DNA of 64,000 nt from Fasciola hepatica (GCA_948099385.1 CANUEZ040000156.1:3348001-3412000), one strand, 5' to 3'; counted from the stretch's first letter, positions 46,067-57,899 are shown. A program made the numbers and translations. The notes: generated from the sequence alone by a model not told the origin.

Positions 46067-46489
46067 CTTTTTCAACCGTGCCAATTTCTCTTCTTCATCA
46101 GTGCTGAACAAATCCCATGATGAATGCGCGTCAAAATGTTCATTTTCCGTTTGCACAGGTTTTAACGGGAAACTAGTGGATGATTTTCTTCTAGCATCTC
46201 CTGGTGTTCGGTAAGTCTTTTCCTTTTGCACTTGCAATGCAACTCCGACACGAGAATCAGTCCTGCTCGCTGTCAAACTTGGAGGGATCGTGGAGGGTAA
46301 TTGCGCAGGTTTAACACGTGATACTCCGGTGGAGTTTGTCACGTGCACGCCGGAAACTGGGTCCGCAGAGGCGCGCTTCGTAATCCGGGCGTTCGGAAGA
46401 TCGAAATCAGGGGGATGACCGACGCGCTGTGAGATAAATGCATGAATGATATCATGAGGTGAGGCCAAAGAAATGTAAGACTGTTTCAT
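46067..46489 (-). CDS. Ser/Pro-rich linker exon of the CH-like gene
   Basis: Minus strand, at least 141 codons, donor AAAAAG|GTAGAC in phase 0. The frame is open back to about 46549, so the true acceptor is a little upstream of the first Met. Composition is polar and disordered-looking (ADPVSGVHVTNSTGVSRVK, then QLPSTIPPSLTASRTDSRV). It ends in a charged helix DLFSTDEEEKLARLKK that leads directly into the CH-like exon, as in LRCH proteins, where a long disordered linker separates LRRs from CH. The plus-strand ORFs here are shadows. Confidence 0.6.
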
Positions 46490-47663
46490 TACGGGGACAA
46501 GAACATTTTGTGGAAGAAAACATCGTAATTCTATCCGACGAACGTAACTTTAAAAAACGAATAGAAAAGGTTGAAATAATTCTCCAGGAAATTCGGGTGA
46601 GCAAAGAAATTGATGATGCCGTATAGATTGATGAGTATGACGTTTTAGGGGCGATAAGTCTGTGATTTCAAGGCACCATGAACTTACGGTAGTAACGATT
46701 ATCCATCGCTAGTGGTGCAAAATCATTCAATCTCGCATCTCGGTTCAACATGATGAGTATCATAATTGCGTCCCTATTCGTTGTATGCCAATTTTCTTAG
46801 ACCCTTTTGAAATATTGTCCTCGCCAACACACATACATCAGATACTCTAAATAATTGTCATAAAGTCAGCTGGTAGCCTTTCCAGCTATCTCAGAACATT
46901 TCGTTGTCAGTCTTTGTACAGAGCAGTGAACGGTTTCAACAGAACTGACTCATCCTCTTAACCACCGTGTGTTTCTGGATCTCGTGCACTTTCCAATACT
47001 CTAGGATTTTCTTTTGTTCTCAGTATTGGTCGAATAACAAAGTACTTTAAATTTAAACAAACGTAACTCCATTAGCGCTTCTTATCTTCCCACTTCAATA
47101 CTTTTTCACGAAGTTCACTGTAAAATCAACTCCTTGGCCAACTCCGTGCAGGCTTCATGCATTGTCTGTGGACATTTTGAGACACTCAGGATCGAGATAA
47201 GATGAAAGGACGTCCTAACTGCCCTGGTTCTTATTCCCCCCCCCCATGCTGTGAGTACGTCGGACTAAATTAGAGTTTTCTGACTTGTGATATATAATGA
47301 GCAGGTTGTTGCCAGCCCTATTGGTGTTCGATTATTGTAGGTGTTGTGACGGTTTGGTCTGACACATCGTTCTATAAATGGTTCAGTCTCGCCGACAGAC
47401 AGTGCGTCGGCACCGGCCCCTACCGAGCCCACGAAACCACTAGTGGCAGGACAGCCGATTGATGGCGTGAATGGATACACGAGACGAATCCTGCCAGCGG
47501 CATTCATGCCTCAGGGCGTGGTCATCCACACCAGTCAGACCAATGCACTGTGTGCGTCGAGTGGGCGTGTGACGGAAAACTATGTATTTGTTTTTCACCA
47601 ATAGAACGAAATGATTCTGATGAAGAACTGAGTTCTCACTAGAGTTTGTTGGATAGCTTAAAA

Positions 47664-47787
47664 ACAGGTGTGGGATCCTGTTGGTGCACCTACTGAGCCT
47701 TGGGCTCATGGAGTTTTCTTTCCTTTGTGGTTTGCAGATCGAACACAATTGACCGCGCGGAAGTACACTGATCCTTACATATTACAG
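47664..47787 (+). repeat. Dispersed repeat, LTR-like family fragment
   Basis: CAGGTGTGGGATCCTGTTGG ... CTGAGCCTTGGGCTCATGGA ... GTGGTTTGCAGATCGAACAC aligns with the units at 57.25 and 57.63 kb. Confidence 0.65.
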
Positions 47788-48280
47788 CTATCACACTGAT
47801 ACTTATTATGTTCGACCAGATAAGTTCCCCTCTTCTCGCTCAAAGATGCTTCGAATATCTAAAGTAAGGGATTACAAATCAGGCTGGAATTATGCCATAA
47901 AAAACCTATCCACGCTCATCGACGTCTAAACAGTCTGTTCATTGACACAATGCTAGTTACCAAGAATTGCCGTGAGATGTTGATAGAACTGAAACAGTTG
48001 TGCTATTTCAGTCCCAAGGTGAAGTTGGACGTCTAAAATCTGACAATTCGGCTCACTGTAAACTCCAACGATTCATCACTTGTTCCTGTATATCTTGATT
48101 CCCATGAACTCAGATCCGTTACACCTAGCAATATCCTTCAAATTCTATAGACTAAGTCAAGTGCCGTACATCTAATTACCCTGAATTGCTATCTTTAATG
48201 TTACTATTATCCTACCCTTACGAATTTGCATCATCTTTGAATAACTAATTCATTCACTTCACTGATTCGTTGATTCCGGA

Positions 48281-48622
48281 GTGATTACCGAAAGTATGCT
48301 CATCAAAAAAACGAAGAAAGAGTCTAGAAACTATCGTCTAATAACCTGCATATTTGTTTTGCTGAAAACATTTGAGAATATACTTCTCCCTCACATAATT
48401 GCTAAAATCCACTCTTCCAACCCAATACAGTTCGTCTACAAACCCTCTCTGTCAACAACGGATGCCGCTGACTACATTGTTAGAGCCATTGCTTCGGCTC
48501 TTGATCACGGCGGTGGCACTGTTAGGCTACTTTTTATTGACTATGTGAACACTCTTAATGCTATTCACTGTGCTACGCGCCTACGTGTTCGACGTAACAT
48601 AAGATTGACTGTCGTAACTTAA
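48281..48622 (+). pseudogene. Non-LTR RT fragment
   Basis: A 113-codon frame reads LIKKTKKESRNYRLITCIFV (NYRPI-like), then LLKTFENILLPHI, NPIQFVYKPSLSTTDAADYI and TVRLLFIDYVNTLNAI. This is the order of RT fingers into motif A of a CR1-like element (QFAYxxxxSTxDA, then hhhlDhxxAFnxV). The motif A Asp is present (FIDY), but the usual AF is NT. No motif C is seen downstream. Inactive fragment, the same family type as at 7.95 kb. Confidence 0.7.
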
Positions 48623-49726
48623 ATGGCCTCCTTGGGTATTGTCCTAAACGCTCATGGTTCACCTCTTGTGGCAACGGGTATACTGACCTTAAAGTTGGGC
48701 TTAGTGTTTTGTAAGGGGCTTGTCAACTCCTATATAGTTGTGAGCTTCATAGTTCACCTAATCTAACTGGCTACAACTGCCTGATGATGTACTTGGATGT
48801 CCTATATCAAAAACGAAAGTCTAAGCTTCCCTTAAAACCTGTTGAATGGAACATTACTGGTCGAATTCTAATTCCTTTTTCTATGACATCCTAATACTTA
48901 TTGATGTGCCTTTCAGTCTTCAATGTCGATCACACTAGATATTTTTATTGATAACCAATAACTCCCTAACGCTTCTTTTATTCGTTATTCATGAGGTATT
49001 ATAACTCGGAACCTATGTTTACCTAATCATGATGAAACAATGTACGAATATTTCAGAAAGCTCCATTTTATCATTCAGACTAACAAACCTCAGAGGCCCG
49101 TTTACTATTGTACTTCGCTTTGTAACCGCTTGTGAATTTACAGTCACGTGTACTCTTTCCAAATTAGAAGGTAAAATATTTTGATCACATTATCAGTTTG
49201 CTGAAGTGGCCTTCTGATTGTGGAAATATTATTAGAGGTTTTCGCACTGACTTGATTGTTACCAAGAATTTTTATGTTAGCGACCTATTCACTAACCATT
49301 ATCGTCACTGAGCACTCCCCAAAGCCGTATTTTACAACTCCACGCGCTCGAAATTCGAAAGGCTCCCCCCCATGCACGTCTGCAAACAGAAACAGCCCCG
49401 ACCAGTGGTGGTCGAGTGGATTCAAGCATTTATCAACTACTTCGGACATTGGAGGCTCGAATTCCCTCAATGACCATTTACTTTGGCGGGAGACAGTATT
49501 CCACTGTCGTCCGACTCGTCACCACCCCTGATCTAATGGGACCTAATGTTGTTCTCCCCTCGAATTCTCAGGACCCGGTTTCCAATTATCTCCAATAGTG
49601 CAACGGGCTTTTGTAGTTATCGGACACATCTCTTCCATTGCACTCATGCGCAAGCATGTAACGAAAAAAAACGGTCCACCTACTTGCAGACCACAACAAT
49701 ATGACCAGTGATCTCATTGTGATTAC

Positions 49727-49882
49727 CTTTGTCATAACCCCAAATGGATTTGCTGCCAAATTTTCCTTTTCCCGCCTCCCCCTCTCCCCACTCCAGAAAA
49801 CCACTGCTTTGGATTTTTCCCACTGTGAATAGAATATGTGCTGAAAGTAGTCAATGTTGCTTATCGTGCTGTGGAAGACAAC
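49727..49882 (-). CDS. Candidate internal exon (CH-like gene, uncertain)
   Basis: Minus strand: acceptor CCAATTGTTTCAG, exactly 156 nt (52 codons), donor ACAAAG|GTAATC, phase 0-0. It would fit between the exons at 50938 and 46067 without changing the frame. Reads VVFHSTISNIDYFQHIFYSQ, then FWSGERGRREKENLAANPFG. No family recognised. Supported by splice sites and phase only. Confidence 0.3.
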
Positions 49883-50937
49883 CTGAAACAATTGGTCGTT
49901 TATTGGTACAATTGACCAGTTAATTCTGGAGGACAAACTCCTTAAAGTCAGGAAAAAATGTTAATAAATTCAGCCACTGAAATGAGGAAAATTCAGAATC
50001 TACCAAGGTTAGATTGCGATAGTCAAAATCTTCTTCATGTGAGCAGCAAAAGAGACTGAAAACGCAACAACTTCTGAACCACATTTGAACATACAACTTT
50101 TGATGTGCGCGCGGTTCGCTACTCACGAGTAAGTTATGTATAAACCTCGAAATACATATGGCTCTGGAAGGCCATCTAGGTCACTGATTTCAATAAATTT
50201 CATGTTCTGAATTCAGAGCTCTACGCATGGGGAGCATTCTGAGCCACAGCTTCTACTGATATTTCCATTCTCGTTCTACACTAGTTCAGAACACCGCATT
50301 AATTTGATGCAAGTTATATTTTATAGATCACAGGAAATCAATACGCGGTTCTGCTTGGAATCGATTTCAACCAGGATTTTAATTTCATCCATTTAACTCC
50401 TGTGAAGTGATGACCCGGCTTCACAGATGCATCCCTACCCATACAGCAGTAGTGGCAGTTTGTGTTTGCCAGGATAAGGTGACTGAATCGCCGTCGTGGT
50501 TGTTGAATGGTGAAATGTATCTTCTCCGCACATTCACTGAGGTCTAAGGTGTCGCGTATTCTACATACTGTCTTAAACATCCTCTAAGCAGTTTGACCAA
50601 ACTTTCTAGCTATCCACTGAGATGTGAAAGTAGCTTCGAGGAATAACTTCCTGTGGCTCCAGATATTCTCTGAGCCCCAAGTGGAAACAAAAAACTGAAG
50701 AGATGTCTCGAAAGGACACAACAGAATAATGGTTAGTTCCACGCCCATCTATCGTGCCGTGCACATTACTCCATGATAAAATCTAAAGCAGCACGCATGT
50801 TGGCACGGCTTTAGTAAGAGAAATGTTATCGATATAACCTGCACAAGCAACTAGCCCAACTTTCAGAAGGAGCAAAACTCACGTCTTTGGCCAATGTTTT
50901 CATACACCGTTTAGTGATCGCGTTTATTTTGGCTCAC

Positions 50938-51347
50938 CTTTGTTAATTGTGTCCTGTGCCCGTCTATCTTCTCAGCGACTTTGCTTGACTGTTTCTTCGG
51001 GGTAGTGAAAGGCATTTTGCTATGAATATCACTGGGCAATGAAGAACGCCCATGATTACGTGGGATACGTATTGCGGATCCTCCTGTAAGATCACGCGAG
51101 TGATCATGTATGGAAGGTGCTAGTGTGGACTGACTCATCGAGCTACTGGACTGGCTTTGAACTGGTGAAGAATCCTGGTCTGAAATCTGTCGTGCAGTCG
51201 AGTGTCCAGAGGTTGTGGTTAGTCGAGAATTCGGGACCAATATGTGTTGCCGGCCACCTCCGTTGACGCCATTTACTAATCGACCAGGTCTTCTGGGACT
51301 TTGAACTAGTGAAGGAGGATCCGCCATCGAAGTTTTTGAGGAAATGG
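50938..51347 (-). CDS. Ser/Gln-rich N-terminal-side exon of the CH-like gene
   Basis: Minus strand: acceptor AACTGTATTCTGCAG at 51348, donor ACAAAG|GTGAGC. From the Met at 51327 the frame gives exactly 130 codons, ending in phase 0. It starts MADPPSLVQSPRRPGRLVNG and is rich in Ser, Gln, Pro and Arg (DQDSSPVQSQSSSSMSQSTL; SKMPFTTPKKQSSK). This is a disordered linker-like segment like that of the 46067 exon. It could be internal (the frame is open back to the acceptor) or start at the Met. No LRR is visible upstream on this strand within the window. Confidence 0.6.
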
Positions 51348-51835
51348 CTGCAGAATACAGTTATGCAAAAGATTTCACCTGACTAGAAGTGATATGGTTC
51401 ATATTTTAATCTATACTGACAAATATAAATGCAATTTTAAAACGTGAAACACGAGAGAATGAATATTTGATATTTACATTATTATGCTTCGCCCATCATG
51501 GAAGACGTTTCAAGTCTCCCAGTACTCTTGCTCCCTATCTTTGGTAGTCATCTTCAACAATTGGGGTCTCGAAATCAGTTACCCACTTTCTTTCGGATCT
51601 AGGAGAAATAGATTATAATGATATTATCATTTAGAAGCCAATGCTTATTTATTCATACTGTAAACCACTTCGAATTTTATCCAAAACTTACAACCAAGAG
51701 AGGGAAGATGTATATCTTACAAATGAAAAAGGCATCAGTATCAAAACGTATCCGGAAGGTATCTCTAACTAAAAGACATTTCTGATTTGATTACTATCTG
51801 CTGATGGATGGGCAAAGATTCTTGGAAGCGCACGA

Positions 51836-51925
51836 CAGGTTTCGCCGTTATTGCTGCGCATCACGTATGCGTGTCCCGTAGTCTTCTGTCCATCCACTTG
51901 TCCTCATACTTGTGCACCCCGTAGA
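51836..51925 (-). repeat. Dispersed repeat family C
   Basis: Minus strand: GTGCACAAGTATGAGGACAA ... GACTACGGGACACGCATACG ... GCAGCAATAACGGCGAAACC aligns with the 44884 copy. Confidence 0.65.
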
Positions 51926-52339
51926 TATTTCTTCACAATAATCTAATTCGTGTATCAGGAGTGAAATTAGAAGCTCATATTTGAACAGTACACTGAAGAA
52001 CCAAAAGGGTGGTATGCTGATAGTAATATTTAAATCAGAAAGGCCAACTTTCAACCACATTGTCGTCGTTCTTGAGGTTAGCTGTGTCTAACCCCCGTAG
52101 AGCTACCAACGAATCACCGTTATGGTTCCTCAGTGGACCCTCCAAATAGGAGCTTCCAGTCACATTCCTATATTTCAAAACAGAAGTCAAAACCACAGAT
52201 TGCACGAGGTATCCTGGATCGTTTCGCTGCATCTTTACAAAGTGCATACTGCAGTCGAAGTGATTATTTCCATGGGAAAATAAATGAAATATTTATAAAC
52301 AAAGGCAAAATCACACGACGCACACATTCATACACGTCT

Positions 52340-54530
52340 ATCGGATAACCACACAACAATTATCATACTTCGTTCCAACGGCAATGATGAATTGATTACA
52401 AGTTCGCGCTGTTCGTACAGTTCAGGTTTGTGCTCATGTATCGACAGGGCCTCAATATATCTTAACAGTTTGGTATTGTTGGTCAAGCAGATCACTTTGA
52501 ACGCTTGACTTGCGTTGACGCAATGCATAGTCTGGCAAAGATGTCAAGCAATTGATGATCTGATTGACCTTTGCTCGGTTGATGATGCAGTTGTGGAGAA
52601 ATCGCTGATCATTGTCTTCTGAGGCCACACTGGAATGTGTTCAGCCATTCGATGACGTAACTGCCTTTCCGTTCTGCCTATGTAGGTGGCTGAGCACTCA
52701 CATTTGAATTGGTGTATGCAGTTTGATTTGGCGTGGATAGGCAAGGGCTCTTTCATCGATGGCCTAGTTAACCGATTAGTTGTAAATATAATCACCGGAT
52801 CGGCTGCATAGTAGGTGCGGCTGACAGCTGATTGCAAACGTTTTTGATCAACTCACTTACATTGTCACCTTTATAGGGGAGTTTTAGATATGCTTTCATC
52901 TTAGACACTGTGTTTGAAATATCCTTTCTTGTCTTCAGGTGACGATACATTGCCAAGAATGATGTTGGGTATCCATTTTCCATCAGAATTTTAGTGATAT
53001 GATTTATTTCCTCATCCAAAGTGTCCGCCGTGCAAATCTTCCGTGCTCTGTAGACCAGTGTTTGCACTGTGCTTAACTTGTACTTTATCGGGACGAAGCT
53101 GCTGAAGTGGAGATATTGCCCCGACCAGGTGTCTTTTCGATAAACGGATCTCCTAATTGAACCATCGTTTCTGCGGAAAATGCCAATGTCTAAGAAGCTT
53201 ATGATGCCGTTATCCTCATTGTAGATTTTCAGCCTTATAATTCGGTAAAGATTATTAAGCAAGGCATGCAACTCTTCACCTTCTTGTTTGCTTTTTGTGA
53301 TGACAAAAATATCATCCACGTAAGGGCGATAGAGTACCTTGTCGGATATTTTGTTCTCAATCTTGTTTTCTAAGTGAGCAACAAAAATATCCGCCAGAAT
53401 AGGGCCCAATGGACTGTCCATGGCAACTCCGTCAATTTGTCGATATCCTTCATTGAGAAAGCGGAACTTCACACTAGATGTACATATTAACAGTAAGCGT
53501 GTCAATTCGGTATTCGGTAACCCGATATGAATATTATGCTTGTCGATCATTTGGCATATTAGATCGATAGTTTCTTCCAGTGGGATATTTGTAAATAGTG
53601 AGGTAATATCCGTAGTAAGCAAATGTCGGTTCTAGATATTTTCTTTTTGCAATAGGTTACACATTTCGAAACTGTCCTTCACTGCATGGCTCGCAACCGT
53701 GTCTCTGACTGGCTTCAATAACTTAGCTAACCATTTTTCCAGTTTGTGTTGTGGAGAGTTGACCATTGATAAGATTGGCCGCATTGGTATATCTGTTTTG
53801 TGTACTTTTGGTGGACCGTACAGTTGTGGTGTTTGACTCCCTCTGGGTCTCATTGACTTGGCTCTTGACTCGCGAATAAGGCTTGCTTGAACTAGAGTTC
53901 GAAGTTCCATGGTAATTCACTATTCTAGTTCACTTGGATCATCTGGCGAAGGGTCGTTCTGGAATTTCGTTGCATCTTCTAAAATAGTTAACACTCTGCA
54001 CGTATGACGATTTATCCATAATGATAACTCCCGATCCCTTGTATGGACGCAGAATTACTATGTTAAGGTTCTTCTTCAATCTGTCGTGAGCTTCAATGTG
54101 CCTGTTCGTTAACAACGATTGTTGTTGTGTTGTTGTCGTTCGATACTGGCATTCCAAACCAACCAATTTCGCCTTAAACCAGCTCGAAGTATTTGCATCT
54201 GTTGGCTTCAAAACAGACATCTGTTCGAAGTACGCTTCAAAGTTTGCTTGTGAAGAAATTTGGTTAATTTTCTTTAGTGGAGTACAATAGTTAAGGTCAA
54301 ACGAAAGTGCCTGGAGTTGTAAGTTGTCTAGTTAATAGGAGGATAAATTTCGAACATATTCACATGGATTATCCGGAAATGACGGTACCAACATTTCGTG
54401 ATTTAGGGAATTTTTCAAACGTTTGATATCATGTAAGCGGGTTTGACACACTTTATGAGCACAGAAATTCACAAACTTTATTCTGCATATCAAGTTTAAC
54501 CGATCGATGATGAATGACATGTTTTGCATC
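52340..54530 (-). mobile_element. Penelope-like retroelement, near full length, inactivated
   Basis: Read down the minus strand, the pieces follow the Penelope-like element (PLE) order. N-terminal region at 54529-54332: KFVNFCAHKVCQTRLHDIK. Pre-RT block at 54220-53939: NLNIVILRPYKGSGVIIMDK. Fingers at 53910-53632: QLYGPPKVHKTDIPMRPIL. Then the 276-codon RT palm at 53622-52792, with motif A LTTDITSLFTNIPLEE, motif B GVAMDSPLGPILADIFVAH and motif C YVDDIFVITKSK. A GIY-YIG-type endonuclease follows at 52837-52544 (CECSATYIGRTERQLRHRMA), and its C-terminal helix at 52528-52328 (TKLLRYIEALSIHEHKPEL). The catalytic aspartates of RT motifs A and C are intact, but at least four frameshifts or stops break the frame. 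PLEs copy themselves by RT plus GIY-YIG nicking. This one looks recently dead. Confidence 0.88.
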
Positions 54531-54948
54531 GTAGTGACATTCCTGATAAAAAAAAAATTAGATAGTATGAATAAAAGGCATTTTGTTTATTTACCAATTT
54601 ACCGGTATATAAGATAGCAATTAAAGATCGATGTCTTGTTACGCAGATGTTTACAAAGCAAGTGATTCCGCGTACGCATCGAAAGAGAACCAAGTTTCAG
54701 AAGCCTGTGCATTCCAAAATCTCTTAAGGTATTATCCCATCAGAAACGGTCATCTGTGTTGTGCGCTTGTCTTGGCAGTAGCCTCCCCGTTTTCGTCTAC
54801 CTTTCTCGCAGCTGTCGACACGTTCAAAACACATGGTTTTTATGCTTCTGATATGGGAGCGTTTCAACCTTACCACCTAGAATCAGATAAACAAACGACT
54901 GTATCTCTCTTACTGTCTCTCCTCTCAGCTTTCATCAATCACAAATAC

Positions 54949-55390
54949 AGAAAATACAACTGTAATCTCATTTGAATCGAATGGAGTCTGCATGGACGGG
55001 GAGTCCATTTTTAGAGTCACACGGTGATTCTTCCAGATTTAGTTTGTCGGTTAACACGGCTAACCTTCAGAACGAGGACGCACGGTCCCAAGTATGAATT
55101 TTCGATATGAGTAGTATGGCACTGTATCTGGATGACAGGACAAAATTCCCCCGGAAGCACTGGATTCCCCGTCTATGGACGCTCCATTCAATTCAAATGA
55201 GATTACAGCTGTAAATCAACTGTAGAGTGCACCAAGTATAAGGATGATCGGGTAGAAGAGTACCGGCTACGGATACCTGATAAGAAGCAGTAACCGCGGA
55301 ACCGGTCGTGCGCTTCCGGGGAAATTTTGTCCTGTAATCCAGATACAACGCCATACTACTCAAATCGAAAAAACAGAGAATAAAAACTCA
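54949..55390. repeat. Inverted-repeat cluster, family C
   Basis: A minus-strand copy (about 55090-55220) is flanked by two partial plus copies. The left one (54949-55010, CTGTAATCTCATTTGAATCG ... GGAGTCTGCATGGACGGGGA) pairs with 55160-55220. The right one (55232-55385, CCGGTCGTGCGCTTCCGGGG ... GTCCTGTAATCCAGATACAA) pairs with 55090-55150. The arms are about 90% alike and could fold into two overlapping hairpins. Confidence 0.75.
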
Positions 55391-55595
55391 AAAAACTCTA
55401 ATCCTAATTTATCGCAAAAAATTAGAGGTATACGTTGAGTAATCATGTTTTCATTAAGTCCGTCTCAATGCACGACGCAGAGTTAAAAAGTTGCCCCTGT
55501 TTGAAAAATGGAGCAATATAAAGAAACCAAGTTCATATTTATCTGCAGACATATACAGGACGGTATTGATGACGATGGCCATACTGATGAAAATC

Positions 55596-55682
55596 GTGAT
55601 GATGATGATGATTCGGTTTGAGATGGTGATGATGATGATGATGTTGTTGATGTTGTTGATGTTGTTGATGCTGTTGATGCTG
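55596..55682. repeat. (GAT/GTT)n compound microsatellite
   Basis: GATGATGATGATG units followed by GTTGATGTTGATG units. Poly-Met/Leu or poly-Asn/Ile ORFs across it are artefacts. Confidence 0.9.
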
Positions 55683-56127
55683 TCTCTTTTGCGCACTGCA
55701 GAGGTGAGGTGCTGGGACATCCCGTTAGACTACATAGAAAACACTCCTCCCGAAACCAATATCGACCTCAATGATACTATTTGATTTCTACTGCAAAGCG
55801 CTCTCGTTTGCTATGTGTATATACCTACAACTGTTTTATCTCGAAACGGCGCTCGTTTGGTGCCGTTCACCATTCTTGAAAAGGTTTTGTTCATCTTTAC
55901 GACGTAATTATTAACCAAATGCGGCAAGAATAGTCTGCAGAATATTATTCCACAAACTCCAATTTTCGAAACCGAAGCAGGATGGACGAATCCAATGCTA
56001 AAATACCATAACTTATATTGAACAGTATACCAAAGTACTGAGGTACTTGATACTGAGTTTTATCCTGCTGATCGAATGACACTTAGCAGTATTCAAATGT
56101 TTATGATAGGAAACGAAAGACACTGGG

Positions 56128-56364
56128 ATGAAAACTGCACCGGTCCCGGTTTGTGATACATTACGTAAACATATAATGACGTGTTTGGGTGATTGCTTAA
56201 GACTAGCCAATTTTCAAAATAATCCTTGCCATAGCATTCATATCACTAAACTTGTAATTTATAACTGGGAAATAACTTTTTACTCAAATAAAAGTTGTTA
56301 CGTAGGAGAACGCTGCCTTCAGACCGCAAACTTTTGCGTTGAACATCGTAAATCGTGTTTATGA
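56128..56364 (+). CDS. Candidate Cys-rich exon/ORF
   Basis: A 78-codon frame with eight cysteines: VCDTLRK, MTCLGDCLRLANFQNNPCHS, then SCYVGERCLQTANFC and SCL before the stop. The C-x3-C-x10-C opening resembles PAN/apple or other small extracellular disulphide domains, but the downstream spacing does not settle it. The flanking splice sites are unclear. Cysteine density well above background is the only support. Confidence 0.22.
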   Translation: MKTAPVPVCDTLRKHIMTCLGDCLRLANFQNNPCHSIHITKLVIYNWEITFYSNKSCYVGERCLQTANFCVEHRKSCL

Positions 56365-57252
56365 AAGAAGGGAAAAGAAGAGCGAAAATCCATTATTTTA
56401 TTTTCCATCATCTCTGATGTCTTTGCTATTTTACCAAAGATGTGATCATGATCACTGCTTCAATCTTCCACTGACTTTATAAAAGTGACTTATCCAAAGA
56501 AAATTAATCAGCAATTTTGGTAAATATGGGATAAAAATTTGGCATACATAATTCTAGCCACTGAGACCATACCACACATTTTTCTTTTAAAATGGCTTAT
56601 ATTGAACTGATTTTGATTCACTAAAAATATCCATGAAAACTGTGGCTAGTTAGGCCCAAGTGAAACTGCCAATAAGGAAAGATCCCCGAGAAAAAGAAAC
56701 TGAGCTGCCATGTCCATAACTATTTCATCCAAATCAGATCTGTATACTGAACTTTTTGGGTAGGTTGACGGAAAGCCTGCTGTACACCAGGCTATTAAAT
56801 TCATTTTCACCAATTTTCAATTTCTATCATTAGAATACATTTGTGAAGGTCACGGGCTGAACAGAATTCCGTTTCTTTCAATCCGGTTGAAGAATCCCAA
56901 ACAAAACAACTCTAATTCCATTCTCTGATTGGGTAGGGTGATACACGTAATGAACAACAATGGTGGCGCTTGAAATTACCTCGGAAAGCTCCCGTGGTTC
57001 GTATTCCGATTTCGTTATTCAGGCATGTGCATAATAACCAACATTCTACTTCAGTTCTTAAATTTCTACCCAATTTGATGGATTGCGTTTCGGACATAGG
57101 CAGATGCAGGCTTGAGAACCGAGATAAGGAGGCATGACTATGCAGAAATTACTCGTGGCTAGCTTTCCTTTTCTTCTTCTACCTACGATGATGCTTCGGC
57201 GAAGGAATCTCGAGTATACTTGCATGAGTCATCCTCCGAATTTCGTGATACT

Positions 57253-57626
57253 GTAACGGCCAGATTGGAGGCCGCCATCTTTTTGTTCGTCCAATGTAGG
57301 TGTAGGATCCTGTTGATGCATTTACAGACCCTTTATGATCATGGGGTTTTCCGCATTTTTGTATTTTTCGGATCGAACACGAGCAACCCTAACGAAAGAC
57401 TTTGGTCTCGCATACTACAATTCGGCACCCACGGCGCGACCGCACTGACAGGAATGAGAGGCCTTGGAGATAGACCTAGTGCTGGCCGAGGAGATTTGGT
57501 GTGGCCCAGGAGAGGTCTTTTGACATGGCCTACGCGAAGTCTGGACCCTGGGGATTCAGTACTCCTGTGTTGTGTTGGCAAAGTGCGGAACACTGAGAGC
57601 AGTGTTCTTTTGTTGGTGGGAGCAGA
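57253..57626 (+). repeat. LTR-like repeat unit 1
   Basis: Starts TGTAACGGCCAGATTGGAGG at 57252, continues GATCCTGTTGATGCATTTAC and CGGATCGAACACGAGCAACC, and has a GC-rich second half (57420-57600). The same opening recurs at 57627, 374 bp further on. The TG start and several dispersed partial copies (11.7, 47.7 kb) suggest an LTR or long terminal segment, but no CA end, primer-binding site or gag-pol is visible. Confidence 0.6.
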
Positions 57627-57815
57627 GTAACGGCCAGATTGGAGGCCACCATCGTGTTGTTCATTTAATGTAAGTGTTGTTGCCTGTCGATACACTTACT
57701 GGGCCTCGGCTCGTTGAGTTTCTTTCCTTCTCCTGTACTTTTGTAGATCACACACGTGCTACCCTCGTCGGAAAGGCATTGCCCCTGCGTGTTACAACGC
57801 GTTCTCCTGGTATTC
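57627..57815 (+). repeat. LTR-like repeat unit 2 (partial)
   Basis: GTAACGGCCAGATTGGAGGC ... ACTGGGCCTCGGCTCGTTGA ... TTTGTAGATCACACACGTGC matches the first ~190 bp of unit 1 with about 70-75% identity by eye. It directly abuts unit 1. Confidence 0.6.
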
Positions 57816-57899
57816 ATGATCTTGCCTTTTACCATCCAGTCAGGGGGTTTTCTTGAGTCTTCAATATCAAACACTTTCTCTAACCGCGCCTTGAGTTAA

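Noticed and set aside
49922..50070. Minus-strand exon reading SHEEDFDYRNLTLVDSEFSS
   Set aside because: The acceptor is good, but no usable donor precedes the stop and it cannot be joined in phase to the 49882 exon.
50338..50580. 80-codon minus-strand ORF with several cysteines
   Set aside because: No paired splice sites consistent with the neighbouring exons and no recognisable domain.
54631..54975. 114-codon plus-strand ORF
   Set aside because: It ends inside the inverted-repeat cluster, lacks a family pattern, and its composition shifts along its length.
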